The notes beneath the pieces are model-generated. The model was not told where the DNA came from. It did no database searches and was given only the letters and a program-made list of their open reading frames with translations. The translations under genes and the position numbers were made by a program. Source: Bacteroides luhongzhouii (lineage in GTDB: Bacteria > Bacteroidota > Bacteroidia > Bacteroidales > Bacteroidaceae). Taken from it: DNA of 64,000 nucleotides. Positions 1 through 9,005 of this stretch are shown in pieces (positions within the stretch are counted from its first letter, which is position 1; the number at the start of each line of letters is the position of its first letter). Location: assembly GCF_009193295.2 (NCBI RefSeq), contig NZ_CP059973.1:1240001-1304000 (forward strand). The letters are read 5' to 3'.

Positions 1-1552
1 GAAGATAATAGTCTTGTGGATCGTAATGTACAGTTCCTGCCTTTGTTGAAGGATATTTGGCCAATTCCTGTTCCAGTATTCCCCAACGGCAGATATCATA
101 CCAACGGGTATTCTCAAAGAATAATTCTTTGTAGCGTTCTTCTTGAAGGATTTCCATGGTGACAGTTGAAAAATCTTCTCCTTTTGTACCGGGTACGTCA
201 TAGTTGCTTTCGCCCCATGCGCGGCGGCGGACTTTGTTCACATACTCGGTAGCCACATCTACAGAGTTCAACTTGAGCATTACTTCGGCATACATCAGAT
301 AAATATCTGCCAAGCGGATGATATCTACATTCTTGGTCGAGAATACAGGTGAAGACACGTTATAGAAGTCGGTATACTTGCGTGCGTAATATCTGTAATC
401 GGGCACATTCGTATCTGCCTTTATAAATGTAATGCCGGTAGTGGTTGTACTCCAAGCCTGCCATGTATAATCGTATAATGTAGCTTCATACAGACGCGGA
501 TCGTCGCCGAATCGTGCAGCAGTACGTTGATCGACGAAATAATTGTTCCAGGCACCCGGAGCTCCTCCGAAAATACGAACCAGGTGATGTTGAGGGGCAT
601 CATCATAGGCACTTCCTGATGAGAGATAATATTGCAGGGAGAAGATACATTCAGGATTATTGTCCGTATGCTGGATGTAATCTGTAAAGTTGACCGGTTT
701 GTCCAATTTAAAGCGGCTATCACCTATAACTTTCTCAAACTCTGTTTTGGCATTGGCAAAGTCACTCATGTATAGATACACTTTTCCAAGTAATGCGTGT
801 ACGGCGGGTTTTTGAGCCCATCCTTGGTCTTTTGTATAATCAGTGTCTGTATAGCCGGGTCCGGGTACTGCCATATTGACCGGAATCTGGTTGTCTCCAA
901 TGCAGGTTTCGGCTCTTTTCAGATCTTTGATTATTAATTGATAACATTCTTCAATAGTTGATCTGGCTGTAATAGCATTGCTAGCATCTGCAATACCTTC
1001 CATCAGAATAATTCCTTTCGCATCCTTATTGTTTGGATAAGTTCCCCCGAAAGAAGGTCCCTGTTCTCCGAATAGGCGTAATAGATCGAAATGTATAAAT
1101 GCTCTTAAGAATAGACTTTCACCCTGAAAGTTCATTACCATTGTCTTTTTCTCTTCATCCAGCGCTTCCAGGTCTACGTGGTCTATCAAGTCCAGCATGA
1201 GATTGGTAGAAGCCAAAGCTTTGTAATATTTAATGTAGGCCTCTTCTACATTCTTGTTGCTGGAAGTAAGCCCATTGATAGCCCATTGATTCCGTTGTTC
1301 TTCACCCAGCCAATCGATATCCATTTCATGCGACATGGTTGCCATATATTCGGTTTGTCTTCCATAAAGATGGATAGAACCGAGTGACCTGTAAGCACTT
1401 CCTAAAAACTCGCCTAACTTGGCAGGGTTTTTTTGTATAATTTCTCCAATATTATCGTCCGATACAGACGTTGTTAGAGGGTGATCCAGAAAATCGCTGC
1501 ATGCTGATGTCAGAAGCAGACATCCTGCTATGAACATATATTTAATTTTCAT
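1..1552 (-). CDS. SusD/RagB-like surface lipoprotein (partial, C-terminus beyond window)
   Basis: About 517 codons are present, reading leftward from ATG at 1552 and running off position 1 without a stop. The N-terminus is a lipoprotein signal (MKIKYMFIAGCLLLTSAC) with Cys as lipidation site, followed by SDFLD, the usual SusD/RagB start. Inside are the typical helical TPR-like segments (FIHFDLLRLFG, KPAVHALLGKVYLYM) and the conserved EERYKELFFENTRWYDICRW block near the end, so little more than the last residues should be missing. SusD proteins sit on the cell surface, cap the SusC channel and bind glycan. It lies 18 bp downstream of the SusC-like gene in the same direction, so the two form one operon, divergent from a GH92 mannosidase. 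A mannose-containing glycan as ligand is inferred from that neighbour only. Confidence 0.93.
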   Translation of the reverse strand, partial: MKIKYMFIAGCLLLTSACSDFLDHPLTTSVSDDNIGEIIQKNPAKLGEFLGSAYRSLGSIHLYGRQTEYMATMSHEMDIDWLGEEQRNQWAINGLTSSNKNVEEAYIKYYKALASTNLMLDLIDHVDLEALDEEKKTMVMNFQGESLFLRAFIHFDLLRLFGEQGPSFGGTYPNNKDAKGIILMEGIADASNAITARSTIEECYQLIIKDLKRAETCIGDNQIPVNMAVPGPGYTDTDYTKDQGWAQKPAVHALLGKVYLYMSDFANAKTEFEKVIGDSRFKLDKPVNFTDYIQHTDNNPECIFSLQYYLSSGSAYDDAPQHHLVRIFGGAPGAWNNYFVDQRTAARFGDDPRLYEATLYDYTWQAWSTTTTGITFIKADTNVPDYRYYARKYTDFYNVSSPVFSTKNVDIIRLADIYLMYAEVMLKLNSVDVATEYVNKVRRRAWGESNYDVPGTKGEDFSTVTMEILQEERYKELFFENTRWYDICRWGILEQELAKYPSTKAGTVHYDPQDYYL

Positions 1553-1570
1553 ATTTATATTTTTATCTGA

Positions 1571-4500
1571 TTAAAAACCAACATTAAGACCAAATGAAAT
1601 AGAACGGGATTGCGGATATTGTGTTAAATTATACACTCCCTGTTCGGCATTGTTATTGCCTATAAATTCAGGATCAAATCCTTTGAATTTAGTAAATGTC
1701 AGTGCATTTTCTACTCCTACATAAATTTTCAGTTTTGATAATTTCATTTTAGATACTACTGATTTATTGAAATTATATCCTAGCTGAATGTTTTTTAATC
1801 TCAAGTATGAACCATCTTCAACCATGTATGAGTTGGGCAATTGATAGTTGTGGGTAGCATTTCCCAGACGAGGTTGGCTGGTATGAGGATTGTTGGGTGT
1901 CCATGCATTCCACACATCTGGAGTTGAGTTCCAGTCAGCGTTCATATTTTCAAGGCATTGTTTGGTATTATTGTATATATCTCTGTCTGCTACTCCCTGC
2001 CAGTTCATGTTGAATTCAAAACCTTTATATTCCAGGTTCACATTGAATCCGTATACGTATGTTGGCCAAGGGTTACCTATTGAAGTCATATCTTCATCAT
2101 TGATACGTCCATCTCCGTTCAAATCTTTAAATTTAATATCTCCCGGGCCTATATTTCCTGCATCGTATGCTACGCCCCATTTTTCCATTGATATCGCATT
2201 CAAAGCATCTATTTCCGCCTGTGTTTGATACAGTCCGTCTGCTACGTATCCCCAAAATGCTGCTACTGGTCCGTCTACGAATGTACGGTTGAAACTTCCT
2301 CCGGACAAATAGCTGGCATTGCCCGTGTTTAGCACCTTATTCTTGTTGTATGAAATATTTCCACTTACGAGGTAGTTGAAATGATTGATTGAACCTCTGT
2401 ATGACAAAGCCAATTCAATACCTTTGTTGCTGATTTCCCCTTTGTTTAATTTATAAGTATTGCTACCAACACCGACATGTGAAGACATTTTTTGTTCAAT
2501 CAATGCATCGCGTGTTTCCTTATTGTATAAGTCGATAGTAGCAGTGAAAGCATTATTCCATGCACCAAGGTCTATTCCTATATTAGTTATTCTTGTTTTT
2601 TCCCACGTTACGTCTTTATTTGGAGTTTTTTGGGCCAGCCAAGTACCGTTGGTTTGCAATTTATATTCTTGTCTCCACCAGTTTTTGTCGATACTGTTGT
2701 TTCCTATTTCTCCGATACCAAACCTTAGTTTCAGGTCATTAATCTTTTCCATTTTAAAGAATTTTTCATTGGCTATGTTCCAACCGATAGAGACGGATGG
2801 GAAGAAGGCACTTCTTTTGCCTGGAGCAAAGATGTCACTGGCATCATTTCTGAAGTTTGCTGTCAGCAAATAGCGATTGTCATAAGCATAAGTAACACGT
2901 CCGAATATGGAGTAACTACTTCCTGTTGCCCAAGCGTTGGTGCCGTCTCTATATTTGGGATCGGCAAGAGCGGTACTTCTTAAATCTTGAGCCGGTATGC
3001 CCCATTCTGCATATCCTGATGCGTCATCATTGCGTGATTCTCTTACTTCGAAACCGACCATTGCTCCAAGGTCGTGTTTACCAATCAATTTATTATAGTT
3101 TACGTATGTATTCAACAAATAGGAAGTACTTTGATTATGAGAGTAGTCCAATTGGTGTCCCTGGATATTTTTTCCTTCCACAAAGTCGATAGAGTTGGTT
3201 GAGATGCCTCCAAATGTACTATATAAGAATTTAGAAGTTGCATGATTATTGAGTGTTCCTGTCAGGTTGGTAGTCCATACCAACCCTTTTATCGGGGTGA
3301 TGACTACTTGTAAATTTCCCCATGCAACATTCCACTTTTCCCAATGATCTTTCAGGTCTGCGCTTTCCAGCGGATTTCCTCCTTGCCAGTCGATTGTTCC
3401 TGCAAATTCATCAGTGAAGTATCCGTATCCTGTACCCATTGGGTTGGTGTCATCATATACATTCATGGCTGGATTAGCGCGTAGAATGTATTCCCAGTTT
3501 AATGCATTGTGTTTTCTTTTCGAGTGACTGAAATTTACCGTCTGACTGAACTTCAACCATTTTAATGGAGTTTGTTCGAACCGGGCTTTAATGGCCCACT
3601 TCTTGTAGTTTGTATCTACATAAGTACCTTCGTCATTCTCGTACATCGCAGAAAGGAAATAAGATGATCTATCGGAAGCTCCGGAAATGTCAATGCTGTG
3701 AGAATGTTCTATTCCGGTACCAAACATCACGTCTATCCAGTCTGTATTAGGTAACTGGGATACTTCGTTTGGAGTCAGGAAATAGAACGATTTAATGTCA
3801 TTAGTTGTAGGTTCGCCTTTATCCGGATTGTTAGACATCCATCTGGCCTTGTACATGTCGATGTAACCTTGGGTTCCCAGCATTTCAGGAAGTCCGAGGG
3901 CGTGGTTCACTTTTACGTAACCATTGTAGTTCACCGCTATTTTTCCTTTAGCACCTTTCTTGGTTGTCACCAACACGACTCCATTGGCTGCCTCAATTCC
4001 ATAGATGGCTGCAGATGCGGCATCTTTCAATAACTGGATGGATTCCACTTCGTTAAAGTTGTCCAGCGGCATTCCGGGAACTCCATCGATAATCCAGAGC
4101 GGAGCGGCATTGTTCAGTGTTCCCACACCGCGCATATATACGGAGGAACCTTCACCGGGTAATCCGCTTTTCCTTGATACATAAACGGGAGCTTTCCCTT
4201 GTAGAGCTTGAGAGGCGTCATTGGTGGCCATTGTATGTAAGTCGCGCGTGCCCAATGATGTAATAGAACCGGATACATTCGCTTTCTTCTGTACACCATA
4301 ACCCACAACAATGACTTCTTCCAGTTGCTTAGAGTCTTCAATTAATACGACTTTCAGATTCTTGCTTTGGTTATTTACCGCGATTGTCTGTGTAGTGTAT
4401 CCTACATAGCTGAAAGTCAGGTTCCCGGTCGCATTTCTCAGCGTAATTGAGAATTTACCATTTATATCGGTTATTACCCCATTTGTAGTTCCCGCCTCGG

Positions 4501-4639
4501 TTACTGTAACACCTATCAGAGGCTCATTCTGATCTGAAATAACAGTTCCGTTGACGACTGTTGTACCTTGTGCGTTCATATATTGTATTCCCGTCAGGAA
4601 TATCAATATCAGAAGCTTAATTTTTAAGTACTTTTTCAT
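1571..4639 (-). CDS. SusC/RagA-family TonB-dependent outer-membrane receptor
   Basis: The 1022-residue protein has a signal peptide (to about residue 24, ending MNAQG), a carboxypeptidase-D regulatory-like domain (about 27-112, with the NGTVISDQNEPLIGVTV start), a TonB plug domain (about 120-230, opening with EEVIVVGYGVQKKANVSGSI), and a long beta-barrel ending in the aromatic terminal residue F (SFGLNVGF), as expected for a BAM substrate. It has no N-terminal STN domain, so control by an ECF sigma/anti-sigma pair is unlikely; regulation is probably by a hybrid two-component or other activator outside the window. It energises uptake of oligosaccharides together with the SusD partner 18 bp downstream. 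Length and order are normal for the family. Confidence 0.96.
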   Translation of the reverse strand: MKKYLKIKLLILIFLTGIQYMNAQGTTVVNGTVISDQNEPLIGVTVTEAGTTNGVITDINGKFSITLRNATGNLTFSYVGYTTQTIAVNNQSKNLKVVLIEDSKQLEEVIVVGYGVQKKANVSGSITSLGTRDLHTMATNDASQALQGKAPVYVSRKSGLPGEGSSVYMRGVGTLNNAAPLWIIDGVPGMPLDNFNEVESIQLLKDAASAAIYGIEAANGVVLVTTKKGAKGKIAVNYNGYVKVNHALGLPEMLGTQGYIDMYKARWMSNNPDKGEPTTNDIKSFYFLTPNEVSQLPNTDWIDVMFGTGIEHSHSIDISGASDRSSYFLSAMYENDEGTYVDTNYKKWAIKARFEQTPLKWLKFSQTVNFSHSKRKHNALNWEYILRANPAMNVYDDTNPMGTGYGYFTDEFAGTIDWQGGNPLESADLKDHWEKWNVAWGNLQVVITPIKGLVWTTNLTGTLNNHATSKFLYSTFGGISTNSIDFVEGKNIQGHQLDYSHNQSTSYLLNTYVNYNKLIGKHDLGAMVGFEVRESRNDDASGYAEWGIPAQDLRSTALADPKYRDGTNAWATGSSYSIFGRVTYAYDNRYLLTANFRNDASDIFAPGKRSAFFPSVSIGWNIANEKFFKMEKINDLKLRFGIGEIGNNSIDKNWWRQEYKLQTNGTWLAQKTPNKDVTWEKTRITNIGIDLGAWNNAFTATIDLYNKETRDALIEQKMSSHVGVGSNTYKLNKGEISNKGIELALSYRGSINHFNYLVSGNISYNKNKVLNTGNASYLSGGSFNRTFVDGPVAAFWGYVADGLYQTQAEIDALNAISMEKWGVAYDAGNIGPGDIKFKDLNGDGRINDEDMTSIGNPWPTYVYGFNVNLEYKGFEFNMNWQGVADRDIYNNTKQCLENMNADWNSTPDVWNAWTPNNPHTSQPRLGNATHNYQLPNSYMVEDGSYLRLKNIQLGYNFNKSVVSKMKLSKLKIYVGVENALTFTKFKGFDPEFIGNNNAEQGVYNLTQYPQSRSISFGLNVGF

Positions 4640-4733
4640 TGTTTTAAATTTTAAAGTTATACAAAAAATGAATTTTGCTGTAAAATTATTGCTTTTAGGT
4701 CAATGTAGCCGAATGAAAAAAGCAATAAAGTGA

Positions 4734-4752
4734 AAACAAAACATGAACAAAA
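4734..4752 (-). promoter_or_regulatory. Candidate activator site, copy facing the susC-like gene
   Basis: The 19 bases (core AACAAAACATGAACAAAA on the + strand) recur as an exact reverse complement at 4938-4956. This copy lies 94 bases before the susC start codon at 4639, nearly the same distance as the other copy from the GH92 start, so each promoter has the site in the same relative orientation. That geometry fits an upstream activator, such as a hybrid two-component regulator. The protein that binds is not known. Confidence 0.5.
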
Positions 4753-4937
4753 TACAAACAAAAGCGCTTTCATCGGGAGTTTGGCTGATGGTCGCTGTTT
4801 TGTTTATCTCTCGATTAGGATAAATGTTTTGTGTCCTGGGGTAATTGTATCAGGAGTTTGTTTTTTCTTTGTAGTTGTTATGAATTAAATAGGAATGAAC
4901 TTAGGGGTAATTTTTTGTATATGTGGTTGTTATATTG

Positions 4938-4956
4938 TTTTGTTCATGTTTTGTTT
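4938..4956 (+). promoter_or_regulatory. Candidate activator site, copy facing the GH92 gene
   Basis: This is the exact reverse complement (core TTTTGTTCATGTTTTGTT) of 4734-4752. It ends 96 bases before the GH92 start codon at 5053, mirroring the other copy. The surrounding DNA is T-rich, so part of the match could reflect low complexity, but the central GTTCATG is not. Confidence 0.5.
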
Positions 4957-5052
4957 GTGTTTTGATTTTCCTTTTTCTCTTTTTTCTTAGCTTTTTGTGG
5001 GCGTATGTATGAGGAATTCCGGGTAAATTTGCTTCGTAAATATTTGAGAAAG

Positions 5053-7332
5053 ATGAAAAAAATAATATGGACCATCATGGCGTTATGTACCCTATCCGGG
5101 TGCAAGTACGAAAATAGCACAATTAGTGCGGATAGTTTGTTAGACTTTGTCGATCCGCTGATAGGAACGGGCGGACATGGACATACATTTCCGGGAGCAG
5201 CATACCCTTTCGGAATGGTGCAATTAAGTCCCGACACAGGACTTGAAGGATGGGACTGGTGTGCCGGTTATCATTATTCCGATAGTTCAATCATTGGTTT
5301 TTCTCATACGCACCTTTCAGGTACAGGCCGTTCCGACCTGATGGACGTAATGTTGATGCCTACAACGGGAAATTTGAAATTAAGTCCGGGATCGAAAAGT
5401 AAACCGGATGAAGGGTATCGCTCCCGTTTTTCACATGACGAGGAGTCTGCATCTCCGGGATATTATAAGGTAAGGTTGAAAGATTATGATATTATGGCTG
5501 AACTGACAGTATCTCCTCGTTGCGGTTTTCATCGTTATACATTTCCTGATAGTAAATCTTCTCATATTATATTGGATTTATCGCATCATTTTGCAACTGA
5601 CTCTGTCCTTTTTACCTCTATAAATAAGATAGACAGTTGTACGATAATAGGTGAGAGAACAACAAAAGGTTGGGGTGAGCCCGGGGAAAAATACTGGAGT
5701 GAACAACAACTGTTTTTTGCTTTAAAAGTATCCAAGACATTTGACCTGTCCATTGCTGCAGATGAGCAATTTATCAAGGAAAAGCAAGCTTCCGGTAAAA
5801 ATATAAAAGCTATTCTTAATTTTGAAACCTCGCCCAATGAGATGGTGTTAGTAAAAGTAGGAATTTCTGCTGTGAGTGCGGAAAATGCACTCCAAAATCT
5901 TTCGGAAGAAATACCGCATTGGGATTTTAACAAAACGCTTAGTGAGACACAGGCAGTTTGGGAAAAGGAATTATCAAAGATTAAAGTAGGAGCCCCTGAT
6001 AAGAATAAAACAATTTTTTACACAGCTTTGTACCATTCTTTATTGGCTCCTTATTTATATAATGATGTGAATAAAGAGTACTTGGGATTTGATAAACAAA
6101 CACACATGGCCGAAGGGTTTAATAATTATACGGTGTTGTCGCTGTGGGATACATTTCGTGCTGAAAATCCATTATTAACACTGATTGCCCCGGATAAGGT
6201 GAATGATCTGATACAATCCATGCTTGCGCAATATGAACAGTATGGGCTACTGCCAGTGTGGCCATTGTGGTCAAGTGAGACAAATTGTATGATTGGTTAT
6301 CATGCTGTCCCCGTCATTGTAGACGCTTACTTCAAAGGAATAAGAAATTATGATGTGGAAAAGGCATATCAAGCTATGAAGATGTCAGCCATGCAGGACA
6401 ACTTTGGCGTGAAAGAGTTGAAACAATACGGTTATATTCCTTACGATATTTACAATAAATCTGTTTCTACCGCTTTGGAATATTGTTATGACGATTGGTG
6501 CATAGCTCAAATGGCGAAAGACTTAGGTAAGATAGACGATTATAACTATTTTATGAGACGGTCTTCCGGTTATAAAACATACTTTGACAAAGAATATAAG
6601 CTAATGAACGGTTTTTCCAGCAAAGGTAGCTTTCGTCGTCCGTTTGATCCTTTCTTCTCATCTTATGGAGAATGTGATTGGGTAGAAGGGAATTCATGGC
6701 AATATTCTTTCTTTGTTCCTCATGATGTACAAGGATTGATAAATCTGTATGGAGGCAGCGGAGAATTTGCCAATGCTCTTGATACTTTGTTTTCCATGCC
6801 TATGGGTGTGTCAGGTCATGATGTTCCGATAGATATAACCGGACTTATCGGTCAGTATGCGCATGGTAATGAACCTAGCCATCATGTAGCTTATCTTTAT
6901 AATTATGCGGGGCAACCTCATAAGGCTCAACAGCGATTGCATGAAATCATGTCTACTTTATATACCGATCAGCCGGATGGATTGTGTGGTAATGAAGATT
7001 GCGGACAGATGTCGGCTTGGTATGTTTTCAGCGCGATGGGATTTTATCCTGTGAATCCGGCAGAAGGAATATATATATTGGGAAAACCGATGGTAGAAAA
7101 GGCTGAAATTTCTATTGGAGACAAGCTTTTTAAAGTAAAAACAGTAGGCTGGAGCGATGAGAACATATATGTGCAATCAGTGAAACTGAATGGTAGAGCT
7201 TATAATAAACTTTTTATTACGCATGCCGATATACTGAATGGAGGAACCTTGGAGTTTACGATGAGTTCGGTTCCGGGTAACTTTAAACATGCTATATTAC
7301 CCCCGTCTATATCCGAAACTTTGAACGAATGA
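5053..7332 (+). CDS. GH92 family alpha-mannosidase, lipoprotein
   Basis: The 759-residue protein starts at ATG 5053, which places a lipoprotein signal (MKKIIWTIMALCTLSGC) at the N-terminus; an upstream in-frame ATG at 5005 would bury it. The GH92 signature is clear: FVDPLIGTGGHGHTFPGAAY at the start of the mature protein, WDWCAGYHYSDSSIIGFSHTHLSGTG, then the C-terminal catalytic region with VEGNSWQYSFFVPHD and HGNEPSHHVAYLYNY, where the family's catalytic acid Glu lies. GH92 enzymes are calcium-dependent exo-alpha-mannosidases acting on N-glycans or yeast mannan; linkage specificity cannot be read here. The protein is probably surface- or periplasm-anchored. It overlaps the next gene by four bases (ATGA), indicating translational coupling. 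Confidence 0.95.
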   Translation: MKKIIWTIMALCTLSGCKYENSTISADSLLDFVDPLIGTGGHGHTFPGAAYPFGMVQLSPDTGLEGWDWCAGYHYSDSSIIGFSHTHLSGTGRSDLMDVMLMPTTGNLKLSPGSKSKPDEGYRSRFSHDEESASPGYYKVRLKDYDIMAELTVSPRCGFHRYTFPDSKSSHIILDLSHHFATDSVLFTSINKIDSCTIIGERTTKGWGEPGEKYWSEQQLFFALKVSKTFDLSIAADEQFIKEKQASGKNIKAILNFETSPNEMVLVKVGISAVSAENALQNLSEEIPHWDFNKTLSETQAVWEKELSKIKVGAPDKNKTIFYTALYHSLLAPYLYNDVNKEYLGFDKQTHMAEGFNNYTVLSLWDTFRAENPLLTLIAPDKVNDLIQSMLAQYEQYGLLPVWPLWSSETNCMIGYHAVPVIVDAYFKGIRNYDVEKAYQAMKMSAMQDNFGVKELKQYGYIPYDIYNKSVSTALEYCYDDWCIAQMAKDLGKIDDYNYFMRRSSGYKTYFDKEYKLMNGFSSKGSFRRPFDPFFSSYGECDWVEGNSWQYSFFVPHDVQGLINLYGGSGEFANALDTLFSMPMGVSGHDVPIDITGLIGQYAHGNEPSHHVAYLYNYAGQPHKAQQRLHEIMSTLYTDQPDGLCGNEDCGQMSAWYVFSAMGFYPVNPAEGIYILGKPMVEKAEISIGDKLFKVKTVGWSDENIYVQSVKLNGRAYNKLFITHADILNGGTLEFTMSSVPGNFKHAILPPSISETLNE

Positions 7333-8246
7333 TGAGAACCCCGAAGATTCTATTATATCTCTTTATATCTTGCTTGTGTTTTGGTTGCAAATCTTCTTTG
7401 CAAAGAGAAAGCCGGATAGAAAAACAAGATGACGTGTATGTTTTGTCTTTCGCTAATCTTTCTTTCAGTGTATCGGCAGGAAAGGGTGGTAGGATTGTTT
7501 CTTTTAAATGTGAAGATAAGGAGTTGTTGACTCCTGATTCTGTACATAGCAAGTATTACGGAGCAACGTTTTGGCTGTCTCCCCAGTCGGAATATTGGCC
7601 TCAATATCAGTGCGTTGATGAGTTGCCTTATCAAGCAGAGGAGGATAAAAGAACTCTTCGGTTGGTAAGTTCGCCGGATTCGATAAGCGGTGTGTCTGTC
7701 ACCAAGGAGTTTTCTATATCAGAAAGAGATTCATCTATCTTGATTAATTATTCTGTTCGGAATGTATCTCGTCAGCTAAAGAGACTGGCTCCTTGGGATG
7801 TGACGAGAGTGTATGGAGGTTTGAGTTTTTTTCCTGTAGGAGAAACGAATCAGATGAATAAATCTGATGTAACAGGAGGCTATGAAGATAAAGGTATGGT
7901 GTGGGTTCCGTGTCCGGATGGTACTAATGAACGCGGTCAGAAGTTATTCTCGACTGCTAAGGGAGGTTGGATGGCACATTATTATAGGGGACTTTTGTTT
8001 ATTAAATGTTTCCCGGACATTAGGCCGGATGAAGCTCCTCCCGGGCAAGGCGAAGTAGAAATTTTTGTAGCACCGAAGGGGCGCTATCTGGAACTCGAGA
8101 ATCATGGAAAATATGTAGAGTTGCAACCTGGAGAGTCCTTAATATATCGACAAAAATGGTTCTTGAAAGATGTATCCGATAAAAAACAAGCTGATTGGAT
8201 TGACAATCTGAAAAGACAGATGAATGAGCAAAAGGTGCATTGGTAA
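7329..8246 (+). CDS. DUF4380-like lipoprotein, coupled to GH92
   Basis: The 305-residue protein has a lipoprotein signal (LYLFISCLCFGC) and then a beta-rich domain resembling DUF4380 / aldose-1-epimerase-like carbohydrate-binding folds (FSVSAGKGGRIVSFKCEDKELL, ATFWLSPQSEYWPQYQ, PWDVTRVYGG). Its first ATG overlaps the GH92 stop by four bases; a second ATG follows at 7332. Members of this family occur in polysaccharide loci and may bind or isomerise sugars, but no enzyme activity is assigned. The context makes a role in handling mannosides likely. The family assignment rests on motif memory, not on a search. Confidence 0.75.
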   Translation: MMRTPKILLYLFISCLCFGCKSSLQRESRIEKQDDVYVLSFANLSFSVSAGKGGRIVSFKCEDKELLTPDSVHSKYYGATFWLSPQSEYWPQYQCVDELPYQAEEDKRTLRLVSSPDSISGVSVTKEFSISERDSSILINYSVRNVSRQLKRLAPWDVTRVYGGLSFFPVGETNQMNKSDVTGGYEDKGMVWVPCPDGTNERGQKLFSTAKGGWMAHYYRGLLFIKCFPDIRPDEAPPGQGEVEIFVAPKGRYLELENHGKYVELQPGESLIYRQKWFLKDVSDKKQADWIDNLKRQMNEQKVHW

Positions 8247-8282
8247 AATTTGTCCTTTCCTGTATTTACAAGGGGGGGTGAG

Positions 8283-8888
8283 TCAGATCTGTCCGTTCTC
8301 CACCATCAACACCACACGTTCTGTTAGTTTATCCTCACCTTGCGGATCATATTCTTTTTTTAAACTGGCTCCGAACAATGCAGCAAAAGTCTGATAGAAC
8401 CCTGCTTTGAAAGGTCCCATAAATGCTTTCACCAGTTCATAACTAGTCTGGTTGCTCTGGCGGTCCACCAACTTTATCAATAACTTTCCTTGTGTAAAAG
8501 AGAGCTTTTTCATTCGGGCGGTATATTGATCTTTCAAGCCTTTTTCAACCCGTTTGATATGTTTTTGGCGGGCTTTCTCATTGGGTAATGTCTGAAGATA
8601 TTCGTAAGTTTCGATGATAGCCTGGTTGATTTCCCTGGAGATAGGATATACCTTTTTCACGTTGCGAACCAGTCGATAATATTCCTGGCGTTCCTTTTCA
8701 TTTTTGAATTTAAGAGGTTTGAAGATGTACACAGTCGGTAACTGGATAGATGGGATTGTATCTCCGTTGTAGATGCACATCGGAACCAAATATCCATTGA
8801 TGCTTTGCTTTTCCTGCGCCTTCAAATGCGGTGAACAGTAAACAATAGCAAACAGCGTCATTACTACTATGTTAAGCCTTCTTTTCAC
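8283..8888 (-). CDS. DUF4294 domain protein, secreted
   Basis: The 201-residue protein begins with a signal peptide ending near HLKAQ and continues with the DUF4294 pattern: GDTIPSIQLPTVYIFKPLKFKNEKERQEYYRLVRNVKKVYP in several blocks, then a helical basic stretch and FTQGKLLIKLVDRQ. The family is restricted to Bacteroidota, is about 200 residues long and has no known function. The gene is convergent with the GH92/DUF4380 pair (36-bp gap) and divergent from the next gene. Confidence 0.88.
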   Translation of the reverse strand: MKRRLNIVVMTLFAIVYCSPHLKAQEKQSINGYLVPMCIYNGDTIPSIQLPTVYIFKPLKFKNEKERQEYYRLVRNVKKVYPISREINQAIIETYEYLQTLPNEKARQKHIKRVEKGLKDQYTARMKKLSFTQGKLLIKLVDRQSNQTSYELVKAFMGPFKAGFYQTFAALFGASLKKEYDPQGEDKLTERVVLMVENGQI

Positions 8889-8953
8889 GATACAAAAATA
8901 GAATTAAAATTTTATTATTCAGACATTTCTCTTCGATGTTAACCTATTTAAAG

Positions 8954-8961
8954 TATCTTTG
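8954..8961 (+). promoter_or_regulatory. Bacteroides -7 element (TATCTTTG)
   Basis: TATCTTTG matches the Bacteroides sigma-ABfr -7 consensus TAnnTTTG and lies 44 bases before the start of the HhH envelope gene. The -33 region (TTCG around 8932) is only a weak match. Confidence 0.6.
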
Positions 8962-9005
8962 CGGCCTTATCTGTTAAAAAGCAGGAAGAATAAACCATTT
9001 TATTG

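Larger units (their letters stand above)
4640..5052. promoter_or_regulatory. Divergent control region between susC-like and GH92 genes
   Basis: This 413-bp A/T-rich gap separates two divergently transcribed genes of one polysaccharide locus and has no convincing ORF. It carries a 19-bp sequence twice in opposite orientation (4734-4752 and 4938-4956; listed separately). Downstream of each copy, on its own strand, is a plausible but imperfect Bacteroides -7 element (TACATTG towards susC, TAGCTTTTTG towards GH92). Start sites cannot be fixed from sequence alone. Confidence 0.6.
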
